DNA of 48,506 bases, from the NCBI GenBank assembly GCA_034428715.1, contig DAOUHE010000030.1:1-48506 (forward strand), written 5' to 3'. Source of the DNA: Io17-Chloro-G2 sp034428715 (lineage in GTDB: Bacteria > Chloroflexota > Dehalococcoidia > Lucifugimonadales > UBA3495). The notes under the pieces are model-generated. The model was not told the origin of the DNA and did not search any database. It saw only the letters and a program-made list of their open reading frames with translations. The position numbers were made by a program, and so were the translations under genes. Below are positions 26,101 to 32,543 of this stretch, one piece after another. Within the stretch, counting starts at the first letter, position 1. Each line of letters opens with the position of its first letter.

Positions 26101-26476
26101 GAAAGACGCTGTCGCGGCATTGCTGGTTGAACTTTTCGATGCCGTAATCTTCGATGTCCCGTTTGCTGGTGAGGCCTAGTTCCTTTTCCACCTCCAGTTC
26201 CACGGGTAGTCCGTGGGTGTCCCAGCCGCCCTTGCGCAGGCACCGCTCGCCCTTCATGGTGTGGTAGCGGCAAATGACGTCCTTGAACACCCGGGCCAGC
26301 ACGTGGTGAATGCCGGGGCTGCCGTTGGCGGTGGGAGGCCCCTCGAAGAGCATGAACGGTGGGCAATCTTCCCGCTCGGTCTCAGTGCGGTGGAATATGT
26401 CCTTGTCCTTCCAAAGTTGAAGGACGTTGGCTTCCATCTCGGGGAAGCTGACTCGGCTGGAGACTGGGTTGAACAT
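23168..26476 (-). CDS. ileS: Isoleucyl-tRNA synthetase, eukaryote-like (IleRS2) type with GIHH signature
   Basis: Charges tRNA-Ile. At 1,102 residues, with 'GWDTHGLPVELEVEKELG', 'YIETGWWILKELWERGLLY' and a CP1 editing domain ('LLAWTTTPWTLPGNTALAV'), it matches the eukaryote-like IleRS2 branch. The KMSKS loop is 'GQKMSKRVGN' (about residue 640) and 'EAVDQTRGWFYSLHALS' precedes it. The class I signature reads 'GSPGIHHVLARVFKD': aligned with the usual PHYGH it is GxHH, not HxGH. IleRS2 enzymes resist mupirocin, and a GxHH form is known to be hyper-resistant. The C-terminal anticodon-binding part is complete. Start is ATG 26476. Confidence 0.96.
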   Translation of the reverse strand: MFNPVSSRVSFPEMEANVLQLWKDKDIFHRTETEREDCPPFMLFEGPPTANGSPGIHHVLARVFKDVICRYHTMKGERCLRKGGWDTHGLPVELEVEKELGLTSKRDIEDYGIEKFNQQCRDSVFRYVKEWEVMTDRIGYWLDMDDPYVTLENDYIETGWWILKELWERGLLYQGMKGTPHCPRCVTSLSSHEVALGYHEDTPDPSVFVKFRVTLPLDSWQVDPGLPIPTYLLAWTTTPWTLPGNTALAVDESAEYSLIELVDEDGNRQRLVLATPLLGSNLRQDFAIVESFIGSSLVGIPYEPLYDPAKYGAEVRRFGGPDGSEGAGGSELQEANEFAPRVVAADFVSMEDGTGIVHIAPAFGDEDLSLGREKGLAFVQPVDLLGNITGDYPFAGKFVKDADEDIMADLQARGLLHHREVYRHTYPFCWRCETPLLYYAKNSWYIRTSALKDQLVTGNDAINWYPDYIKEGRFGEWLRNNVDWAISRERYWGTPIPIWQCGDCGHSVCAGSVAELKAMATPAQRAALDDLDLHRPYIDEIVLDCPANGCGGQMRRIPEVMDAWFDSGAMPFAQWHVQSSSDMDALRKSGRYPADYICEAVDQTRGWFYSLHALSTLLEGEPSYKNVICLGLILDERGQKMSKRVGNVVEPLSVLDEHGADALRWYLFTASHPGEARRFSSKLVNETLRRVLITLWNVFSFFTNYASIDQFHPSQKPEGWKPENELDRWILSELNKLITQVDAHLGTYDPTNAGRRIQEFIDQLSNWYVRRSRRRFWKSENDGDKLSAYISLYTCLETVARLMAPLAPFIAEELYQNLVKSVEADAPDSVHLALFPEADASLIDEPLMEATRLAMRFSSMGRAARSKAGLRVRQPLSQFRIVVRNEIEARQVKDLSEQLQEELNVKQVSTYVIDSFNEVNFWDWNIAPNMAKVGPKYAGQSQHIAQALASLEPRRVAIQVRLGQLVGLPRQGDKIPPVQLAADEITLTKNAPAGFSTVEEGPYVVAIETAITPDLAEEGVARDVVHHIQNLRRDAEFEVTDRIVTYYQAPEEIAIVITGQFAGYIRQETLSDALIPESPGDAAQSETVKVDKLEVTLGVKRV

Positions 26477-26523
26477 GAACAGTAAACCTCGGGAATTTGA
26501 CAGTGTACAGGTTGGTGACGGGT

Positions 26524-26551
26524 ATTATACCGTGATTATAACGGGGTGAAA
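26524..26551 (-). promoter_or_regulatory. Probable ileS promoter
   Basis: On the minus strand TATAAT (26529-26524) lies about 48 bases before the ileS ATG. A TTTCAC stands 16 bases upstream as a weak -35. A second TATAAT overlaps the spacer (26540-26535), so two start sites are possible. Confidence 0.45.
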
Positions 26552-26579
26552 GGCTGGTCACCGTAGGAGACTTGGGTAG

Positions 26580-27752
26580 ATGGTGTTATTTCTGGCTCTA
26601 GTAAGCAGTTGGGCCGCCATTGTAGGGGTGATATTCACATTAGGAGAGAAGCTTGATTCGTGGATGGGTGAAGACTACAGACTCAGGCTGGGCCGGTGGT
26701 TGGGCCAGAAACTAGGTCAGGACCCCAAATCCTGGCTCCAGTCGGCTAACCAGTTATTCCTACAAACGTTCGACAGGCTGTACGGTGGGAGTTCTTCACT
26801 CTTGGAACAGACCGTATGGTTGGGGTTGGTGATAGCGCTGGTCGCTCTAGGCATTCTGCGCATCGCATCGGCGGCGAGTGAAGCCCCAGAGGCAGAGAAC
26901 ACCGAATTACTCCTCTCAGCGATGGTCATTGCTTTCGCCTTTGCGGCATTTGGGTTGACTGCCGCCGCATCTATCCGCGGCATCGGCTTCGATTTCCCCG
27001 GCGTCATTGCCCGCATAGTCGGCGTCATAGTCGGAATAGTCGGCGTCATAGTCGGAGTCATCGTCTTCGCCATTGTCGGCCACATCGTCGGAGTCATCGT
27101 TGTCGGCTTCAACGGCGTCTTCGTCGTCGGCATCTTTGGCGGCATCTTCGGCATCATCGTCGGCGGCATCGGCGAGAGCAGGCTGAAAATACCCATTCAC
27201 CCCCTGAGGGCGCTATTGTGGTCGGTCGTATTCGTTTGCATCGTTGGGCTAATCAGGTGGGATGCCGGAATCGCGGGCGTCAAAGCCGTTTATGCAGACC
27301 CCAAAGTGCTCACGTTCCTGGCGTTCAACGTCTTTGCCGACGGGGTTTCCCTGTTGGAATCCCGCTGGGTGCTGCAACGGAGCGCCAAAGCAAGCCTTAG
27401 GGGTTTAGCCGGCTTGGTGCTTCTTGACCTGATGGCTTCAGCGACCATTTATCTCATCCTGCCGACCGTGCTTTGGCCCCAAATCCTCGAGTTCGGCGAT
27501 GCGGTACTGTTTCGCGGCGACCGATCCTGGCTGGGGATCCTATTCTGGACAACCCTCTCCACATCGGTCTTGTTCTACCTGTTCGTAGCTGCGGCCTTGT
27601 TAGTGCGGCCGCTGGCCACTGGATTTACCGTCTTTGGCTGGCTGTCTACGCCCTTTGGTTTGGAATACCACCCGGTTCGATGCCTTGCTGTGGCCGCGGT
27701 CATAGTCGTCACGGTGGCTTTTCTGGCGGGAGGGATTGTCCAGGCCGTGTAG
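26580..27752 (+). CDS. Multi-pass membrane protein with a Gly/Val/Ile repeat tract
   Basis: A 390-residue hydrophobic protein of no family I recognise. It has an N-terminal membrane segment ('ALVSSWAAIVGVIFTLG'), a soluble stretch, further segments, and at about residues 140-200 a low-complexity region built from GVIVG, GIVG and GVIVGF units, encoded by imperfect 18-base repeats (GTCGGCGTCATAGTCGGA). At least four more membrane helices follow. The repeats resemble glycine-zipper packing of helices. A 94-codon antisense frame over the repeat encodes an Asp/Ala-rich chain; the plus-strand frame is preferred because it is long and membrane-consistent on both sides. It is divergent from ileS. Confidence 0.65.
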   Translation: MVLFLALVSSWAAIVGVIFTLGEKLDSWMGEDYRLRLGRWLGQKLGQDPKSWLQSANQLFLQTFDRLYGGSSSLLEQTVWLGLVIALVALGILRIASAASEAPEAENTELLLSAMVIAFAFAAFGLTAAASIRGIGFDFPGVIARIVGVIVGIVGVIVGVIVFAIVGHIVGVIVVGFNGVFVVGIFGGIFGIIVGGIGESRLKIPIHPLRALLWSVVFVCIVGLIRWDAGIAGVKAVYADPKVLTFLAFNVFADGVSLLESRWVLQRSAKASLRGLAGLVLLDLMASATIYLILPTVLWPQILEFGDAVLFRGDRSWLGILFWTTLSTSVLFYLFVAAALLVRPLATGFTVFGWLSTPFGLEYHPVRCLAVAAVIVVTVAFLAGGIVQAV

Positions 27753-27780
27753 CGCCTGGAATCAGGACCAAGCGGAGGTA

Positions 27781-28138
27781 TTACGCCAAGAACAACCTGG
27801 CCGCCACCAACCTCTCGCTGACGTCGTCGGCTACGAGGCCGAAGGCTTCCAGGGTGTGCTTTCCCCAGGGCCGGCTGGCTGTCGGCACCGCCGAAGACGC
27901 ACACCGTGGTGCGTTCCTGGCCTTCTAAACGAACCCTGATTTCGGCCATCTGACGCTCTGTCTCGCCGCCTGCCGCCAACTGGAATGCCTGGCTCCAGGC
28001 TGGTTCGATTCCCAGCATGGTCAATACCGGAGCGGGAAAGACGGCGTAGGTGATGCTGGCATCGACCTGGGCGATCAACCGCTGGAACCTGGAGCCGTCG
28101 GCTGGCCCTATTTCAATAGGGTGTTGGAATGGCGGCAT
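27781..28138 (-). pseudogene. Retropepsin-like gene, frameshifted and with an altered active site
   Basis: A third relative of the genes at 7763 and 8392. From ATG 28138 it reads 'PPFQHPIEIGP', 'IAQVDASITYAVFPAP', 'FQLAAGGETERQMAEIRV' and 'TVCVFGGADSQPALGK'. The family ending then continues one base out of frame as 'KHTLEAFGLVADDV...' to TAA at 27781-27783; the extra base is in the GGGGAAA run near 27863-27869. The catalytic triplet DTG aligns with DAS here, so activity was probably lost before or with the frameshift. It lies nine bases after the thiD stop, at the end of the thiamine operon. Confidence 0.72.
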
Positions 28139-28146
28139 AATTTGGA

Positions 28147-28950
28147 CTAAACCCACAGCTTATAGAAGTGGTTGAGGGGTCCGTGGCCTTGACCCAGGGG
28201 GAAGGAATGGCGGATGGCCTCGGTCACGTACTCTTTGGCCTGGGCTACCGCGTCGATTATGTCCAGCTCTTGAGCCAAGCCGGCGGCCACAGCCGAGGCG
28301 AAGGTGCAGCCGGTGCCGTGGGTGTTGGTGGTATTTATTCTGGTCGATGTGAACTCATGAAACTGGGAACCATCATAGAAAAGGTCGGTGGCGGGGCCTT
28401 CCAGGTGACCACCCTTCACCACCACGGCCCGGGCGCCCAAATCGACGATGATCTGGGCAGCCTGTCTAACCTCTTCCGGCCTGACTATCTCCAAGCCGGT
28501 CAGCGTTTCCGCCTCGGGAATGTTGGGAGTCACCAAGGCGGCAAGGGGGATCAACAGGGCTTTCAGAGAGTCGACCGCGTCTTCCCGCAGCAGGGAATCG
28601 CCGCTTTTGGCGACCATCACCGGGTCCACCACCAGCCGCTGGACCTGGTGCCGCGTCATCGCCCCGGCGACGCATTCAATGATGGCGCTGGATGACAGCA
28701 TGCCCGTTTTTACGGCGTCGGCCCCAATATCGCCCAACACGGCATCTATCTGCGCGGTGATGATTTCGATTGGAATCTCGTGAACGGCCGACACTCCCAA
28801 CGTGTTTTGGGCAGTGATGGCGGTCACGGTAGAGGCGCCGTAGACTCCTAAAGCGGCGAAGGTTTTAAGGTCGGCCTGTATACCGGCCCCGCCCCCCGAG
28901 TCCGACCCGGCGATCGTCATTGCCCTGGGAACGTATATCAGACCGGCCAT
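28147..28950 (-). CDS. thiD: Hydroxymethylpyrimidine (phosphate) kinase ThiD
   Basis: Phosphorylates HMP and HMP-P in thiamine synthesis. It is a ribokinase-fold protein with 'AMTIAGSDSGGGAGIQADLK' at the N-terminus, 'ADAVKTGMLSSSAIIE', 'LVVDPVMVAKSGDSLL', 'LVTPNIPEAETLTG' and the anion-hole region 'NTHGTGCTFASAVAAGLA'. The frame is open far upstream through tenA; the ATG at 28950 is chosen because it starts the conserved domain and overlaps the tenA stop by 13 bases, the usual coupling. That gives 267 residues. It is the last intact gene of the operon that begins with the TPP riboswitch. Confidence 0.94.
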   Translation of the reverse strand: MAGLIYVPRAMTIAGSDSGGGAGIQADLKTFAALGVYGASTVTAITAQNTLGVSAVHEIPIEIITAQIDAVLGDIGADAVKTGMLSSSAIIECVAGAMTRHQVQRLVVDPVMVAKSGDSLLREDAVDSLKALLIPLAALVTPNIPEAETLTGLEIVRPEEVRQAAQIIVDLGARAVVVKGGHLEGPATDLFYDGSQFHEFTSTRINTTNTHGTGCTFASAVAAGLAQELDIIDAVAQAKEYVTEAIRHSFPLGQGHGPLNHFYKLWV

Positions 28951-29600
28951 GCTTCCTTCCGGTAAGCCATCTCCCAGAACAGGAACTCGTAGCGCAATAC
29001 GTCGATGAATATTTGCTGCAGGCGCTTTCGGTGGGCCGGGGAGATGGGCGCGTGGTCCACGGTATCCCGCAGCCAGCCTACAAAGCCGGACATGCCCGGG
29101 CTGGTGTGCAGGTCGATCCAGGTCTGGTAGTAATGGTTGTCTGGGCGTTTGCCAGCTTCGGAAAGCCGTTGGGCCCAGTCCAGATAGGGCCACTCCACCG
29201 CCAGCAGAGTGGCTACCACGTCGATGAACTGGCCGGAGTAGGCGATGTTGCGCAAGAAACCGCTGTAGCCAAGGGTGGTGGGTCGGTATTCCAGTCTTGC
29301 CACGTCCTGGGACGTCATGCCCCGCCGGCGGAATTCCTCTTGGAACAGGCCCTCTTCCCCGCCCAAGCCCAGATGCAGGAACTCAACCAACCGGCGGGCG
29401 GCTTCAAAGTCTGGCGCCTTGGCCGTGGCCAGGCTCAGCAGGATTGACCAGTCTTTGAGAAAGAGGTAGTCCTGGTCGAAATACACCTGAAATTTGCCGG
29501 AGGGAAGGGTGTTGTCGCCCAGTTCGGTGACGAAGGGATGGGTTACCACCCTTTCCCAACGTTCACCGGTCCCCGCCCTTAACTCATCGCTCAGGCCCAT
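28938..29600 (-). CDS. tenA: TenA-family protein lacking the active-site cysteine (TenA_E type)
   Basis: A haem-oxygenase-like helical protein of 220 residues. 'THPFVTELGDNTLPSGKF' and 'FDQDYLFLKDWSILL' carry the conserved aspartate of thiaminase II/TenA, and 'YEFLFWEMAYRKEAWPV' the late glutamate. The segment equivalent to the catalytic cysteine (usually LLPCxWxY) reads 'TLLAVEWPYLDW', with no cysteine. That matches the TenA_E subgroup, thought to act on aminopyrimidine thiamine breakdown products rather than classical hydrolysis. Location in a TPP-controlled operon with thiC and thiD supports a salvage role. Confidence 0.88.
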   Translation of the reverse strand: MGLSDELRAGTGERWERVVTHPFVTELGDNTLPSGKFQVYFDQDYLFLKDWSILLSLATAKAPDFEAARRLVEFLHLGLGGEEGLFQEEFRRRGMTSQDVARLEYRPTTLGYSGFLRNIAYSGQFIDVVATLLAVEWPYLDWAQRLSEAGKRPDNHYYQTWIDLHTSPGMSGFVGWLRDTVDHAPISPAHRKRLQQIFIDVLRYEFLFWEMAYRKEAWPV

Positions 29601-29672
29601 ATGCCGTGAGGCCTCCTGCCATGCCCTGCTGGTCTTATGCGCCTAAACATCGGACACATAACGGCAACTCGG

Positions 29673-30008
29673 TCACAGTTGGGGCGGAGATAGGCGGACC
29701 GATTCTGGCCTGGAGACGGGATCATCCCGTCCGTCGTCTGTCAAGAACCCGATGGGGATCCCGGGCAGGGTCTCTATATGCATTCCGGTGTTGACGCCCA
29801 TTTCCAGGGACAGGCGCGCCACGGCGTCATTGTCGTCGGCCTCGATCATCATAAGGTAATCGTAACGGCCCAAAACCGCATATTGGCCCAGGACCTCGGC
29901 CCCGGCAACGGAGACTTTCCTGGCGGCTTCCACAACCAGGTTGCGGTTGCTGTTCAACTTGGTCCGTCCTTCCGTGGTAAGTGTTCCCAGCAAAAAATAA
30001 AGAGACAT
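29673..30008 (-). CDS. GYD-domain protein
   Basis: A 111-residue ferredoxin-like alpha/beta protein of the GYD family (PF08734). The name motif is 'LGRYDYLMMIEADDNDAVA', with the family's typical earlier 'LYFLLGTLTTEG' strand and a late 'MHIETLPG'. The function of GYD proteins is unknown. It lies inside the thiamine operon between the ABC remnant and tenA, 72 bases from tenA, so it is probably cotranscribed. Confidence 0.82.
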   Translation of the reverse strand: MSLYFLLGTLTTEGRTKLNSNRNLVVEAARKVSVAGAEVLGQYAVLGRYDYLMMIEADDNDAVARLSLEMGVNTGMHIETLPGIPIGFLTDDGRDDPVSRPESVRLSPPQL

Positions 30009-30094
30009 TCAGTCACCACAACTGGCGATTGTCTAGCCTTGATGCGTGCCAGTATAACACCCCTGTTCACCCTGTTACGGGACGTTACCAATCT

Positions 30095-30158
30095 CCCGTT
30101 CGTGGTGAGCCGGTCGAACCATCTACCCCGGGCCCTTCGACAAGCTCAGGACGAACGG
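30095..30158. repeat. Imperfect inverted repeat (GTTCGTxxTGAGC...GACGAACGG type)
   Basis: Left arm CCCGTTCGTGGTGAGCCGGT (from 30095) and right arm CCTTCGACAAGCTCAGGACG (within 30133-30158) are near reverse complements separated by about 11 bases. Sequences of this type (xCCTTCGACAAGCTCAGGACGAACGG) recur between genes of many environmental bacteria. It lies between the GYD gene and the ABC remnant. Confidence 0.7.
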
Positions 30159-30171
30159 ATGATGCCAAGTG

Positions 30172-30378
30172 TTAGTTCGGATACCAACTACCAGCTATTT
30201 CTGGGCGGCCTCCACGAATCGATTGGTGAAGGCTGATGCTGACGAACTCGCCACCTTCAACTGCCAGGTCCACGCCGGCAAGAACGTGTTCCCGTTTTAC
30301 CCCAACGGTGAACGACTTGTATAACGATCGAATCCGGAGCTTGGGTTCCGGATGGGAATCGGGTGAATCAGACGTCAC
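30172..30378 (-). pseudogene. ABC-transporter deletion scar: ATPase N-terminus joined to a binding-protein tail
   Basis: GTG 30378 overlaps the thiC stop by 11 bases. About 48 residues read like an NrtD/SsuB-type ABC ATPase start: 'LRIRSLYKSFTVGVKREHVL', 'AGVDLAVEGGEFVSI'. The sequence stops short of the Walker A motif. In another frame the next 36 bases (30230-30195) encode 'FTNRFVEAAQK' and a stop, which looks like the end of a periplasmic substrate-binding protein. I infer an internal deletion removing most of a thiamine-precursor importer (ATPase, permease and most of the binding protein). The identity of the tail is less certain than that of the ATPase start. Confidence 0.65.
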
Positions 30379-32128
30379 GGTAGATTTTGCTTCCCGCCTC
30401 CCGGAACTCCCGGGATTTTTCCTCCATTCCCGACGCCAACGATTGTTCAGGTTCTAGCCCTTGCTTCTGGGCGTATTCTCGAACGTCCTGGGTGATTTTC
30501 ATGGCGCAGAACTTGGGTCCGCACATGGAGCAGAAGTGGGCGACCTTGGCCCCTTGGGCCGGCAGGGTCTCGTCGTGGAACTGCCTGGCGCGGTCGGGGT
30601 CTATGGCCAGGTTGAACTGGTCTTCCCACCGGAACTCAAAACGGGCCTTGGAGAGGGCGTCGTCCCACTGGTGGGCTAACGGATGCCCCTTGGCTACGTC
30701 GGCGGCGTGGGCGGCGATCTTGTAGGTGATTACCCCTTCTTTCACATCGTCTTTGTTGGGCAGTCCCAGGTGCTCCTTGGGGGTAACGTAGCAGAGCATT
30801 GCCGTACCGAACATTCCTATCATCGCCGCGCCGATGCCTGAAGTAATGTGGTCGTAGGCGGGGGCGACATCTGTGACAAGGGGCCCCAAAGTGTAAAAGG
30901 GCGCTTCGTGGCATACCTCCAACTGGCGATCCATGTTCTCCTTGATCTTATGCATGGGCACGTGGCCCGGTCCTTCGATCATCACCTGGACGTCGTGCTT
31001 CCAAGCGATCTTGGTCAGTTCGCCCATGGTTTCCAGTTCGGAGAATTGGGCTTCGTCGTTGGCGTCGGCGATGGATCCCGGCCTCAGCCCGTCCCCCAAA
31101 GAGAAGGCGATGTCGTAAGCCCGCATGATCTCGCAAAGCTCCTCGAAGTGGGTGTACAAGAAGTTCTCCTGGTGGTGGGCAAGGCACCAGCCGGCCATGA
31201 TGGAGCCGCCCCGGGAAACGATGCCTGTCACCCTGTTCGCGGTGAGCGGCACGTAGCGAAGCAGCGTGGCGGCGTGGATGGTGAAATAATCGACCCCTTG
31301 CTCCGCTTGTTCGATGATGGTGTCCCGGTAAAGTTCCCAGGTTAATTCTTCGGGGCTGCCCTCGACCTTTTCCAGCGCCTGGTACAGCGGAACGGAGCCG
31401 ATGGGCACCGGCGAGTTGCGGAGAATCCACTCCCGGGTGGTATGGATGTCCGTCCCGGTGGACAGGTCCATGACCGTGTCAGTACCCCAACGTGTGGCCC
31501 AGAGCATCTTTTCGACCTCTTCCTCGATGGACGAGGTGATGGCCGAGTTGCCAATGTTGGCGTTGATCTTTACCGCAAAGCCGCGTCCGATGATCATGGG
31601 CTCGGTTTCCGGATGGTTGATGTTGTTCGGGATGATCGCCCGTCCTAGGGCGACTTCCTGCCGTACGAATTCGGGCTCGAATCCTTCCCTGATGGCGATG
31701 TACTCCATCTCCGGGGTTACGATTCCCTGGCGCGCATAATAATACTGGGTTACCGCTTTGCCGGCCTTGGCTTTCAGCGGCCGCCTCTCCAGCCCCGGAA
31801 ATGCCTGGGCGTCGCCTCCATTTGCTGAAAAATGCGGGGTGGAGACCTCTTCAACGTCGTTGCGCTCCAGGATCCAATCCTTGCGCAGGGCGGGCAACCC
31901 CTTTCTTACGTCCAACTCCGCCCCGTCGTGGGTGTAGGGGCCGCTGGTGTCGTAGAGGTTGATGGGCGGGTTTGCCTCCTGCCCAAACCTTCCCGCCGTG
32001 GGCGTGAGGGAAACCTGGCGAAATGGGACTTGGATATCCGAGCGCGACCCCTGGACGTAAACCTTCTTGCTTGCCGGGAAATTCGCTTTACCCTGGAGCA
32101 GGTTTCTGGTTTCGAATACGCTGGTCAT
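30368..32128 (-). CDS. thiC: Phosphomethylpyrimidine synthase ThiC
   Basis: A radical-SAM enzyme that rearranges aminoimidazole ribotide into HMP-P. It is 586 residues with hallmark stretches 'ARQGIVTPEMEYIAIRE', 'KINANIGNSAITSSIEEEVE', 'TVMDLSTGTDIHTTREWIL' and 'IEGPGHVPMHKIKENM'. The C-terminal cluster ligands are in 'HFCSMCGPKFCAMKI' (CxxCxxxxC, about residues 533-541). It starts at ATG 32128 after a GGAGG sequence and is the first gene under the TPP riboswitch. It is intact. Confidence 0.97.
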   Translation of the reverse strand: MTSVFETRNLLQGKANFPASKKVYVQGSRSDIQVPFRQVSLTPTAGRFGQEANPPINLYDTSGPYTHDGAELDVRKGLPALRKDWILERNDVEEVSTPHFSANGGDAQAFPGLERRPLKAKAGKAVTQYYYARQGIVTPEMEYIAIREGFEPEFVRQEVALGRAIIPNNINHPETEPMIIGRGFAVKINANIGNSAITSSIEEEVEKMLWATRWGTDTVMDLSTGTDIHTTREWILRNSPVPIGSVPLYQALEKVEGSPEELTWELYRDTIIEQAEQGVDYFTIHAATLLRYVPLTANRVTGIVSRGGSIMAGWCLAHHQENFLYTHFEELCEIMRAYDIAFSLGDGLRPGSIADANDEAQFSELETMGELTKIAWKHDVQVMIEGPGHVPMHKIKENMDRQLEVCHEAPFYTLGPLVTDVAPAYDHITSGIGAAMIGMFGTAMLCYVTPKEHLGLPNKDDVKEGVITYKIAAHAADVAKGHPLAHQWDDALSKARFEFRWEDQFNLAIDPDRARQFHDETLPAQGAKVAHFCSMCGPKFCAMKITQDVREYAQKQGLEPEQSLASGMEEKSREFREAGSKIYRDV

Positions 32129-32149
32129 AATCCACCTCCCTAAAATACG

Positions 32150-32179
32150 AAAAGGCCGCCAGGAACGGGTTCGGCGGCC
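32150..32179 (-). terminator. Intrinsic terminator of the TPP riboswitch
   Basis: On the minus strand GGCCGCC (32179-32173) pairs with GGCGGCC (32160-32154) and is followed by TTTT. It sits between the riboswitch aptamer and thiC, so ligand binding would favour premature termination. Confidence 0.88.
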
Positions 32180-32203
32180 ATCAAATGCCTAAATACCATT
32201 GCC

Positions 32204-32295
32204 CGATTCCCTCCGCTGGCATTACCCAGGTCAGGTCCACAGGGTCGCCCCGATGAATCGGAGCCTCTCAGCCCGGCATAACCGAGCTCCCCTAC
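32204..32295 (-). promoter_or_regulatory. TPP riboswitch (THI element) upstream of thiC
   Basis: The minus strand shows the full THI box in order: GGGGAGCTCGG, GCCGGGCTGAGAGGCTC, then GACC...GGACCTGACC and TGGGTAATGCCAGCGGAGGGA, given here as TGGGTAATGCCAGCG plus GAGGGA. CTGAGA and ACCTGA are the conserved TPP-contact elements. It controls thiC and downstream genes through the adjacent terminator. Confidence 0.96.
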
Positions 32296-32328
32296 GCGCG
32301 TCAGCCTTTTCAGTTGTTAACGAGCGTC

Positions 32329-32358
32329 ATTATAGAAAGACCCATGTGGATGTGTCAA
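32329..32358 (-). promoter_or_regulatory. Consensus sigma-70 promoter of the thiamine operon
   Basis: Minus strand: TTGACA (32358-32353), an 18-base spacer, then TATAAT (32334-32329). Both hexamers are perfect consensus. Transcription would start near 32322 and lead directly into the TPP riboswitch. Confidence 0.85.
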
Positions 32359-32543
32359 CTTGACCCTTCGCTAGGCACATACGGAGGCGTGATGGAGACT
32401 TGCGGTTTCTTGACAATATCAAACGGGGCGCAACACAATTCGGCCAAGTTGACCCTCATAAACCACCAAAATGGTGGCATATATTCTTCAGACATCCCGG
32501 CCTCGAAATCAAGACCCGGAACGGGACTCTTTAGGAGGATGAA

